A program made the position numbers and the translations under genes. Below the pieces are notes generated by a model. The model worked only from the letters and a program-made list of their open reading frames with translations, had not been told where the DNA came from and did no database searches. Positions 1-11,600 of a DNA stretch of 64,000 nt are shown piece after piece. This DNA is from Catonia carolina (taxonomy: Eukaryota; Arthropoda; Insecta; Hemiptera; Achilidae), in assembly GCA_035578175.1 (NCBI GenBank), contig JAQMRL010000001.1:371187720-371251719 (forward strand). Direction: 5' to 3'. Within the stretch, counting starts at the first letter, position 1; every line of letters starts with the position of its first letter.

Positions 1-76
1 AAAGGTGTATATAATCAATATTATAAGAAATAAACAGATCTACTACTTCTAATTAAAGCATTAAAGAATTGTCGAA

Positions 77-1194
77 AGGATTTGATATCAAGACTGGGCT
101 TCGTCAAGGGGATGGACTGTCACCACTGCTGTTCAACTGTGTCCTGGAGAAGATTATGAGAGAGTGGAACAAGAAATGCCCTGGGGCATTTCTTGTTGAC
201 CTGGGGTCAAAGTTGGAAGAGTGATCAGGGTGAATTGCCTCGCCTTTGCGGATGATTTGGCACTGTTGTCCAACGGTATGGAGGAAACCACGCATCAGAT
301 TGAAACCCTGCAGGAAATAGCATCAAAAGTTAGACTCCAAATATCATGGGAAAAAACAGAGATAATGCCAGGCTTTAAACAAGAACTTAAGAGCCTGCAA
401 CTAAGCAATGGAGAAAAAATAAAGATAGTTCAGAAATTTAAGTATCTCGGTGAAATAATCACATGGAATCTGAATGAAAAGCCTGCAATTGAGAACAGAG
501 TAACCAAACTGAAACAGGCCCAAAGAATCACCTGGCCCATATATAAGAAGAAGTCCCTATCAATTAACTCCAAAATCAGGCATTATAACTCTGTAATCAA
601 GCCAGAGGCTACATATGCGTGCGAGACCCTTTTCAACTTGAACACTCGATCAACCACGGAGAAACTTCAAAAGATAGACAGAAGAATATTAAGAACAGCA
701 ATTAATTTCAAGCATCAAGTCCAAGGAAAATGGTGGATAGTCCCCAACAATATAGTTTATAAGGAAAATGAGCCGATATTGGACACAAATAGGAAGAGGA
801 GAGTCGCTTTCTTTGGCCACCTTAGCAGACTGCCTGACTCAAGACTCATTAAACAGCTCCTTGACTACCAAATGAAGAATAAGATCCAAAACAAATGGAT
901 ACAGGAAGTCATGTCAGACATGAGGAACTTGAATATAAATGAAGAAATGATCCAGAGACGAGAAGAGAAGACCATCCTAAAGGAAAAGAGGATAATCCAA
1001 CTGCCTTTCAGAGAGAGAAGACAGCTGAATGCAGCTGTAGCAGAGAGATTGAGAGCCACCAGGTCAAGGAATATGAAATTGATGTGGGAACGAAGAAAAC
1101 AACAGTGTGGTGCCACAACTAACTCCTCAAGGAACGCATGTCCATGAGTGACTTGAGTGCTCCAATTGGGGCGTAAATTTAAAAAAAAAAAAAT
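77..1194 (+). mobile_element. LINE fragment, RT C-terminal half with 3' end
   Basis: Reverse transcriptase pieces: IKTGLRQGDGLSPLLFNCVL (about 85-220), then after a frame change CLAFADDLALLSNG with the FADD catalytic box (233-290) and a long C-terminal region to a stop at 1147, then a short 3' UTR and an A-run at 1181-1192. The FADD frame is open from 221 to 1147. 5'-truncated. A second, inverted copy of its 3' end is at 3704-4281, and the LINE at 62.3-64 kb may be the same family. Non-LTR clade not assigned. Confidence 0.85.
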
Positions 1195-1428
1195 TAAAGC
1201 ATTTTTCTCTACTGAGTCTAGTTTAACGTGAAAGAGTGATTTTCCGTTTTTTAGGCCAAACTCAGGTTGGTTTTCATTTTGCATAATTCACTCATGATTA
1301 AAATAATAATGTTGTTTTGAGTTTAGTTTTTTTGTATATTTCTAATGTTTTATAACTCATTGTAGGTTATTTTGTTTCTTATTTGCATTGGCAAGAGAAA
1401 GTCGTGTGAGTGTTTCACATCAGATTTT
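1195..1428 (+). mobile_element. Helentron-like repeat, 3' end only (copy 1)
   Basis: Matches the 3' part of the element at 10065-11001, including GGCAAGAGAAAGT followed by a GTGTGAG-TTTCACA hairpin. It joins directly to the A-run of the LINE to its left, so the LINE inserted in it or replaced its 5' part. Confidence 0.75.
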
Positions 1429-1689
1429 TTTTAACCTGTTTAGATACTGGACATTTGGATAAACATGTCCCTCTAGTATAATTTAAGTTCCAAAATATAA
1501 CTTTTTATTAAAGTAGTAATGCGAACCATGAATTTGACAACACATGAAAATCATTTCCACTGAACTTATATCTGTATTTTCGTGTCCTCATTTAGAATTA
1601 GTTGAGGTTACTTAGTATTTCAGACTGCCTTGGTTTCAGATTTTGTATATTAAACATTTTGTATGTTAAACCTTACTCTATTTAATATT

Positions 1690-2480
1690 GTTATAATACG
1701 TCACGAGAATGCCATGAGAATGAGGTGTACGTCACGAGAATGCCTTTTGCATATGGAAGAGCGGTAGAGGAAGGGAAGAGAAATCTGCAGTGCTGCCAAC
1801 CTCAATACTGAGACACTATATTAAACTACCGTGCAATAGCGCAGTTTGTTAACCACATGTTGCCTTTCAATTAATATACTTTGTTGTGACTTACAATTTT
1901 TCCACTTAAACCCAATTTCCTTTAAAATTTTTCTTAATGTGCAAAGTTTCAAACGGAAATTTAGCCTTCCTTTCAAAACCGGTAATAACCTTTCATATGT
2001 CGGAATTACTTTCTTATTGATACTTTTTTTACCAGGTGTCAAAAACACTGTTGAAAAAGAATTATCTTCTTCACTGTCTGACTACCTTCTTTATATTACG
2101 AACTGCGGAAAGAGAAACATCACAGTAGTTAGCTGCTTGCTCATGGCTTTTGTTAAGAGGCAAGGAAAGGTATTTTGTTTAGCTTCAACTTCACAGCATT
2201 TTATTACGAGTACATTGCATATTAGATTTCAATGAGCATTGTGAGCAGTTCGACCACGCTTTCAAGAAACTGACGTTTCCGTTTACAGTAACAAACAGTT
2301 ATATTCATACAGGTTACCACCTAGAAAAGGTTCCCCGATATACTGTATGTCCTCTAAGTATAGTTTATGTTGATGTGGTGGTGAACTGATACCAAAGCAG
2401 TCGTGCAAGCGTACTGATGCTTTTCCCCATTTCTTCTTGTTGAAACCAAAGCCAAACTCATGACTCAAATAACTATAAAT
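1690..2480. repeat. Dispersed repeat X, copy 1
   Basis: Both ends match 47500-48325 in the same orientation (shared CACGAGA...TTTTGCATATGGA region on the left, and the block from about 2030 to 2480 on the right), while the middles differ. A minus-strand ORF at 1821-2048 (75 aa, with LRKILKEIGFKWKNCKSQQS) resembles the N-terminal region of an IS630/Tc1-type transposase. The right end stops about 20 bases inside the intron next to gene B exon 4. Confidence 0.65.
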
Positions 2481-2499
2481 ACTCAAGTTATTTTTATAC

Positions 2500-2685
2500 C
2501 TAAACCCTAATGTAAATTGATCTATTATTGGTTGATAATGAGTAACAGCATCATCATTCATTGCCCATCCACCTCCAATAATCTCAAGGCGACCAGACAC
2601 AACAAGTTTCTTCAGATTGTTTTTATCTTCAGTACAACTATCTTGCCACCATCTCCATAGATAATATGTTTCCACAAAAATAAAC
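2500..2685 (-). CDS. Gene B exon 4
   Basis: [16 protein letters not shown], then [20 protein letters not shown] and [14 protein letters not shown], matching RRFIYVE, RWW, GRLE-x-x-GGW-x-MNDEA and THY-x-x-IVDQ-x-TLG. Acceptor TTCCCAG, donor GTATAA just below 2500. The open frame continues to 2283, but that part is a dispersed repeat also found near 48.2 kb and is intronic. Confidence 0.92.
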
Positions 2686-5617
2686 CTGGGAAGTAAATAA
2701 CAATTATTAATTAATTAAATAAACAACAAAATGAAATACAAAAGTCCCTTTCATGAGATGATGTGTCTCATGACCGGTGGCAATTATTAAAAAGACTAAC
2801 CTTTGACTTATGGCATAGAACATTAGTGATTTCCTTATCTACTCTAAGAGGAATGGAATGAGACTGTTTCCAAATTCCGACTTTGATTTCCTGGTTCCAG
2901 TTTTGGGTCACTTCTGCTTGAAACCAGAACTTTAAACCCAATCCAGGCCCACTAACTTTTGTGTAGATTTTGAATCTGAAAACCATTTTCCTGCTATCCT
3001 CGTAGTTTCTGACTGATTTTTTGACTTCCGGTTTTGGACCACTTCTAGTTGAAACTGGGACTTCAAACCTAATTTAGGTCCAGTAACTCTTTGTGTAGAT
3101 TACAAATCCGAAAAATTTTTGTTGCTATGTCTTGTAGTTTCTGACATCTGGGTGTGACGGACGGACAAAACAAAATGATAGATGGTGATATTAAAAACTG
3201 CCAAATATTTAACTTTAAATTATAAATATATTTACTATAATTATAAAATATATTTATTCTATGAAGCAGAGCTGGAAAGAATTATTTATCTGATTCTTCT
3301 ACTTCATATACCAATCTCTGACCACACCATTGATCTTATTTGGGTGCTATGCCAGACTGTTTTCCACATTACTGCTAAACCAAACGGAGGGATGAAGAAA
3401 TGATTGGGACACCTGGCATAGAAACCAGTTGAGCTGACCACTACACCAACAGCCAGCCATTGACATTGGTAACAAGTGAACATTCCACTAAAAATCGACA
3501 TCAGACTTGTTTTATACATGCCTTACAACATTCAATGTAACAGTAAATGGAATAATGGATGTAATGGTCCTGGTTGCTTCAACTAACAATGACAAACTAT
3601 TACGATAATTATCATAATTCATGAATACTAATTACTAAAATTTTTAACTGACAAAAGCTTGAATGAAATTTTGAAGAATTTTCATTTAATCATTTGTTAT
3701 GATTTTTTTTTTTTTTTTTACGCCCCAATTGGAGCACTCAAGTCACTCATGGACATGCGTTCCTTTCATATTCCTTGACCTGGTGGCTCTCAATCTCTCT
3801 GCTACAGCTGCATTCGGCTGTCTTCTCTCTCTGAAAGGCAGTTGGATTATCCTCTTTTCCTTTAGGATGGTCTTCTCTTCTCGTCTCTGGATCATTTCTT
3901 CATTTATATTCAAGTTCCTCATGTCTGACATGACTTCCTGTATCCATTTGTTTTGGATCTTATTCTTCATTTGGTAGTCAAGAAGCTGTTTAATGAGTCT
4001 TGAGTCAGGCAGTCTGCTAAGGTGGCCAAAAAAAGCAACTCTCCTCTTCCTCATTGTGTCCAATATCGGCTCATTTTCCTTATAAACTATATTGTTGGGG
4101 ACTATCCACCATTTTCCTTGGACTTGATGCTTGAAATTAATGGCTGTTCTTAATATTCTTCTGTCTATCTTTTGAAGTTTGTCCGTGGTTGATCGAGTGT
4201 TCAAGTTGAAAAGGGTCTCACAAGCATATGTAGCCTTGATGGCATATGTGGCATATGTGGCTTGATTACAGAGTTATGATTTATATAACAGGGTATTCTA
4301 AGTAGCTTCTCTTTCCTTGTGTGTTCAAATGAATGCAATAGACAAACTATAAGGCTCAGTTTCAAAATAAACATATTCCACTTTCTTTAAAAGATAGGTT
4401 TATGTTATTTTCTTACAAAAAAGTTTTCCAGAGAATTCAATGCCTATGGCTGTTCATTTTAAAAATGACTGTAATATAATAGGGCTGTATGTTAAACCAA
4501 CTCCCCGTCAAGCCTATCAAATGGGTTGATGCAGTGATGTGTCGCCATGAAACATCCAAGGTGGTATGTGACAACACCTAATTGTATAAAAGTGAGTTGG
4601 TAATTCCTTAAATATTAAATGAATATAAATTTTTGCAAAAAATAATAGTAATTATTAGAGTGTTCAAATTGCTATCCTTACAAACATTGCTTGTCTTGTA
4701 TAAGAATAAACGTTAAAGTTGATGGTAACGTTATTGTGTATTTCATTCCACATTGGATTATAGAAACAAACCAGGAAAACCAAAGCGGAAACATATCTGG
4801 AAAGGTTTGAAATCCATGGTCGTCTAAGTTAGGCTGATCAATGCATTCAATAAGCTTTAATGGTAATGGACTTTAAAGTTCAATTAATGATGTAAATATA
4901 AATACCATGCCATTCTATTCCAAAACAACAATTACATTCCATTTATACATTTGGTCTTGTATTGACAAAGTAGAACACAAATTTATTTAAAATCAACGTA
5001 TTACTATATTTCTTTTCGCATGTAATAATCATTTAAATAAAAATGAAATCAAACCTTCTTTTAGGATTTTTCAATAGTTCTTCGATTACAGAGTAGATGA
5101 TTCGTCTAACTCCACTATCACCTGAAAAATAAAATATATTCTACTGTAAAAATATTTAGCCGTTTAAATTGTGTTATTGGTGTAAGAAATGGAGAGTGAA
5201 GATTAACCAGGATGAGTCAACACACGTAATGTTAACATTAAAGAAACCAACATGACCAGTCGTTAACTCGAGCGGTACAGTAATCCCGCAGAATGAGGAA
5301 GTTAAATATCTGGGTTTGCATTTAGATCGAAGACTCCCGTGGAGAAGTCGTATATGGACAAAACGAAAGTGATTCAACTGATTAAGTTGGCAAGACTGTT
5401 TTAAATATAAGAATCAACTATTCCTTATCTACCATGGTAGGAGCAGGAAGTTTTAAATTTTGACGTAAAAAATTTTAATTTACTGAAGATGTGTACAAGA
5501 TACAGAAAAGCGCTATAAACATTGGTAAGTGTTATATGTTACCGTTTACTGGTGGTTAGAAATATATATTTCAATTTTAAATAATGCGGCTGTTTAAAAT
5601 CCTACATAGGATGTTTG

Positions 5618-5654
<37 letters not shown>

Positions 5655-8600
5655 CTTCACAGGTTAGTCTTGTTGAACCACACTACTGAGTGGGGTTTGT
5701 ATTTTAATTCTAAGGACATTTCACAGACATTTTCTCTATCTTTGCTTAAAGTTTTTGTATTTATAAACACCGATTGCAAAAGAAATACACTGTTACAATA
5801 AAAAAGTGGTGTTGTATCTAGTTGAATTGATAAACATACTTCTGCTGGCATGTGATATGTCACTGGACTAAAAACTAAAAAAGGTAAAACTGAATGAGGT
5901 AAAATCTTTTCTATTTCATATAACGAATTAATATAATAATTTCACTAACCTTCTTTTTAAACTGAGTCACCTTTATTGTAATTTCTACTTACACGTGTTT
6001 CGGTGGATCCACCATCATCAGAGTAAATGAAAAATTGAAACTAAAAAATTTTTTCACATTTATTTAAAATTTACAGAAGATGGTACATCTTCAGTCACTT
6101 GTATAAAACTCATTTTATACAAGTGACTGAAGATGTACCATCTTCTGTAAATTTTAAATAAATGTGAAAAAAGTTTTTAGTTTCAATTTTTCATTTACTC
6201 TGATGATGGTGGATCCACCGAAACACGTGTAAGTAGAAATTACAATAAAGGTGACGCAGTTTAAAAAGAAGGTTAGTGAAATTATTATATTAATTCATTA
6301 TATGAAATAGAAATAATTTCAAACTGCAGGATGCATTATAAAGATTTATTTTTGAATGAGGTAAAATCTGTTCACATAAACTTTGCCAATTAGAATTTTG
6401 TGGATCTGTGACACATCACCATAATTAAAACAATTATACCATTTTTGCAAACACAGCTCATTAACTAGAGATGAAACTAGATACGAAGCTGAAATGAAAG
6501 GAGAATTTACAATAAAACCAAAATAGAAAATAGAAATAAATAAATAGAAAATAGAGAAATGCTCCAAAATAGAAAATTAAGTTGGTTATGGCGATGTTAT
6601 TGTGATGTCAAAAGCCGCTCTATAACAAAATAACAATTTATAACCAAATTTAAAAATCTATCTCGATTAATGGTACACAACTGTAGGGTTGAGTAAGAGA
6701 AAGTCAGACAAGATGTTCACAAATGTTCTGTAACAAAGTACTTTGAGAGCCATGGTTAATGCTCCTTGGCATGTTAGGAATCTGCACAGAGACCCCCAAA
6801 ATCATGTAGTGATATAAAAAGATTTGGTTCTAAACATGAAGGTAGTCTGCATGGGCACATAAATACTGAAGCTGTTTGAGTTCTCGAATGTGAAAATGTT
6901 CTAAAAAGACTCGAGATGATCAAGCCATTCGAGTTAGTGTAAGGGTGCGTGCACAGTGCGGTATATTGGCATAGCACACTGATAGTGCGTATGCAATGTA
7001 AAAATAATACAATAGTTACGGGATGGAGTGAGCACAGAGAAGCAGTTGCAAATTGCATACTTACATAGCATATTCGCTTATCAACCCATCAAAATTTTCT
7101 GGCTCAAGGGCTTTACTCCTTCTTTTCTTCAGCTTGCTTGGGTGGTCAATACAAAAGTTTCAGGTTTACATGGATTGGGGTAAGGTCTACTGTGTTGCAT
7201 TTAATTATCAGTCTTAACTCTTGACCCTGTATATGAAATGAGTGACAAAGAAACTTATTTCTGCAATTCAAATCTATCCAGAAAAATATCGGACAACGTG
7301 AAAGAAATCATCATAATAGATATAAATTTTAAGTAAAATGTGGAAAATGCTTGTGATAAAGCTTAGTTGTAGAGGTAAATAATGTTTTATAAAACAGCAT
7401 CTACTGCTAAGAATCAAAAATGTAGATTGGAGAAATATCTACAAAGTTTTACTTAAAAGAATATAATGGAAAATTAACTTTGAAATTGGAGAAAAAACTC
7501 TAAATTAAATTCTATTACAACTTACTCTATAGAAATAATTTCTCCCAAAAAGATATTTCGCATAACAACCCACATATATAGGCTACTATAATATTATAAA
7601 TATTTAAGTTACTAGTTGCATTGTAGGAGCAAAATCCATAATGTTTTGTTTTTTATGAAGCTATTTATAAAAATACTTATTCACGTTATAGGTTTACCGC
7701 TTCTTATATATAACCTTTTTAACAAGTACTTTCGCGGTGCACACCACTTTTTCAGATAATAGTAATAACTTCTAGAAATAATTGTTTTATGAAAAACAAT
7801 CTTCATAATTTTGCCTGAAGGAGAAGCAGAAGAAGAAGCCTGAGCCTAAGCTATTGTTTATTTTTTATAACCCTGAAGAATATTATAAGGTAAATAAAAA
7901 GTTTTTTTTATAAAATATTCAGTAACATACTTGAAAATTTAGAAAAAAAGGTTTGTCATTACATACTGAAATTATATTTAATTAACACATGCATGAAACA
8001 ATACGAATAATGGTAGTTGAGAATAACTGCAGGATGAGCGGTGTAAACATCCACTGTGTGGACACCCATAATCCAGTATGCAAACTGCAATGTGCTTTAC
8101 CTATGTAAGTATCCTATGTCAGTAAGCGTGCTGAGCAGGTACCATAATAGTTTAATGTGATAGTGCTAAAAGCACAGCAGTGCACAGTGCAATAATTAGT
8201 AAATTAAGTTTTACTTAAGTTAACTGAACTACTTAACTTACTAACTTAACTTACCTATAAATAAGTTGATAAAAATAATGTAAGCTAATTTAGTGTGCTC
8301 TTTTTATTATAAAAAGTGATTCATTTTAAATTTTAACACTGTTTTTTCCAAAACTTTGACCAAAATTAAAAAAGTGTTCCAAAACTGGCCACCTCCAAAG
8401 TTTTATTGTATTTACAGGAAAGAATATAATGTTACAAAAGTTTTAACATTAAGAAATACTTCACAATATAGCAAAACAACACTCAGGTATTTGACTTAGT
8501 AACCAAATAGAATTTCATTATAAATGTTAATACAAAAAAGAAAAAAATGAGCAGAAACTTTGTAGTATTCCTTACCGTAGTAGTATTCGTCAACAGTACC

Positions 8601-11600
8601 AGTCCAGCCTACATCTAGGTGCGTATGTGGAATTAAATGAATATTCAACATTCCTTTTTTCACCGGTGGACAGTTCTAAATAAAAATATAAAATTAATTT
8701 TATAAATAACTTTAAAATTATTATTTAAAATCTATCTAAAGACTCCAAGAACCTTATAGTTATAGAAAACTTAAAGACACTTTTCTATCACTTTAATTTC
8801 ATTTTGCATGTTAGACGAAGATATCAGTACTGCCTAGCTACTGAAGATCAGTAAGAACAATCACATGTGTAGAATACAAACTAACAGCTTGACAGGTTTT
8901 GAAGAACAAACAGCTGAAAATTTAACCCTTATTTGTATTACCCAGGAATAAGGAACAATTTTTTTTACGGAATTGCCAATAAATTGAACCTTACAGCTTT
9001 GCCAGCTCAAGGGAGGACTGAGTGAAAATTGGGTAATTTGGCTAACCACAAAGATATGAAACAGCTGTGCCAGAGTGAAATACATAGCCACCCCTATGAT
9101 AACAAATAAAACGGTCAATTAAGGTAACAGTAAATCAATTACATAGATCTTGGGATCCTCAAGATATTGTGGATGATCTTAAAAGAAAAGGGTTCCAAAA
9201 CATTACAGCTGTGAGCAAACTGAAAGCATCCTTAATACAAGAGTAGACATCAAGCCGCGAAGAAAAAATAAATTAATTCCACAGAGTAAAAACTGCCAAG
9301 GTTATAGGTATACACAGTGGTTCTGTTTTTGGGAACTTAGGTGTGTGAATGTACTGATAGGAACACCATTCCAAAGAGTGTCCAAAAGATGGGCAAAATG
9401 TGTGGACTTTGGGGAGACTCACCCTGCAAATTACAAGGGTTGCTTAGTGGCAAGAGTAAAAAAATTGATATATAGCAAAAGAACAACAAGAAGAAAAAAT
9501 AACTTGCAAGCAGAAAATAAAGACAAACAAAGCAATGCCAAAGAATCACATAGAGTGTTCAAAAGATGAGTAGGCGAAACCTAAATGTGTGGACTTTGGG
9601 GAGACGCACCCTGCAAATTACAAGGGTTGCTTAGAGGCAAAAGAGTACAAAAATTGATAAATAACAAAAGACCAACAGGAACAAAAAAAACTTGCAAGCA
9701 GAAAATAAAGACAAACGAAGCAATGCATCAAGACCATCAACCGGAGTTTCAGTGATGTATTTATGTGAATATCCAGAAACAATGAATCTACTGTTGATGG
9801 AAAGCTACGACTGATCCTTGATAAGACTGATTAAAATATGCACTCATTGTTAAAATATAAGAGAAGCTGACAGAATTAGAAAAATAACCATTATTGTAAA
9901 TAATAAAAAAAAAACTTTATAATGCATCCTGCAGCTTGAAATTAATTTTTTTTTTTAATAAAATAAAATAGTATAATAGAAAAATAATATAATATATTGA
10001 AGCTAAATTTCAATGAAATTAAATCTGTTCACATCAACTTTACCAACCAGAAATTCAAATTTTTACTTTCTCTTGCCTATACGAATATATAGGAAGGAAA
10101 GTATTGTTTTCATGTTGATTTTAAGAAATCGCGTTTTCACCAAATCTACACGTTTTCAGACCCGCTGAACCCAAAAAACATGTTTTTAGCGATTGGTCTG
10201 TGTGTGTGTGTATACAAAATATCTCAAGAACGGAACATCGTACTAACTTGAAACTTGAAACTTAAGTTACATACCACTACTGAACCCAACACGAACATTT
10301 TCATCAAAATCGGTCAACCGGAAGTAGTAGTTTATTCGTGTAATTTTTCACTTTTTTGCGATTTTCTCAAAAACTGGTTCTACAATTTTTTTTAAAAATC
10401 GCCTCATTTGCTTAATTTTTTATGCTCTACAAGATAGGGTAGGCGCCATGTTTGATGAAATTCTCGATGAGGCTGTTTTCACATAAAAAAAATGTTTTTT
10501 TAAGATAGCGGCTTTATTATGCATTTTACCGCAAAAATGTATATAATTAAAGTTGTAGAGAATTTAAAACTTTACAACTTTTATTTCAAACATTTATTTT
10601 TTGTATACCGCTTAGTTTAGCGGTAATTAGCAATTTTCTGTTTTTTTCTCACGAAAACTTGTGAAAAATCTATTTTTTTACGATTTTGGCCTTAGTATGC
10701 ATTTTACGACATAAGTGTAGGCCTAAATAATAAAATTTATAGGAAATTAAAAGATCTACAACTTTTATGGAAATCATTTTTTTGTACAGTGCCTAGTTTA
10801 GCGTGAAAGAGCGATTTTCCGTATTTTTAAGCCAAACTGAGGTTGATTTTCATTTTGCGTCTTTCATATATGATTAAAATTAGGTTATGTTTATTGAGGT
10901 TAATATTTTGTTTATTTCTAATGTTTTATTACTACTGTTATGTTTATTGTTAATTATTTACATTGGCAAGAGAAAGTTGTGTGAGTGTTTCACACCAGAT
11001 TTTTCCAGTTGAAATCAATGGAAAGCAAGTGCCATTCTGTAATACTGCAAAGTACCTCTGTATGATGCTTGATACTGCGCTGGAAGGAACATGTTGAAAA
11101 GAAAATAACAAGAACTCTAATTAAAATATAAGAAAATGTAATGGTTAATAGGTAGGAAGTCAGTCCTGTCAACCTTTAACAAATTACTAATTATAAACAA
11201 GTGTTAAAACCAGTTTGGACTAACGTTATCCACTTCTAGGGCTGTACGAAGTCCATCAACATGAAAATAATACTACAAAGATTTCAAAATAAAGTGGTAA
11301 GAAATATTATCAATGGTGTGGTATATTTGGAATGCTAACCTCCATCAGGATCTGAACATCAAACTGGTGGACAAGGAAAAGAAAAGATTCACAAGGAGTC
11401 ACGAAGACAAACTTCTACGTCTTGCAAATGTTGAGGAGCTGCAATTCTTCGACAACTCAAACCTTAAGAGAAGACTTAAGTGCCAGAAAACCTTCGAATT
11501 GGTTAGATTTAGGAGATCTTGTATTAGTCTATTTTGTAATCATTTGTAAATTATCAATTTTAATAACTATCTTGTTAAATCTTACGTTTTGTTCAATAAA

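Larger units (their letters stand above)
5911..6310. repeat. Near-perfect palindrome, 198-bp arms, 4-bp loop
   Basis: Arms 5911-6108 and 6113-6310 are reverse complements with about three mismatches, around a 4-base centre CTCA. A 17-bp direct repeat (TGAATGAGGTAAAATCT) lies at 5891-5907 and 6353-6369 on the two flanks. Each arm contains a hammerhead-ribozyme-like core. Most likely two inverted copies of a retroelement end, or a foldback element; no ORF inside. Confidence 0.9.

Noticed and set aside
865..1284. A 139-codon minus-strand protein, also seen as 3699-3977 on the plus strand
   Set aside because: Antisense of the LINE C-terminus; it recurs only because the LINE end is present twice.
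2283..2499. Extension of gene B exon 4 to the end of the open frame
   Set aside because: Similarity to alpha-mannosidases stops at FTLGFR, a good GT donor follows directly, and most of the extension is a dispersed repeat also found near 48.2 kb.
5911..6310. A microRNA-type precursor
   Set aside because: The arms are far longer and more perfect than an animal pre-miRNA and carry a transposon-like motif; a degenerate single arm elsewhere points to a mobile repeat.
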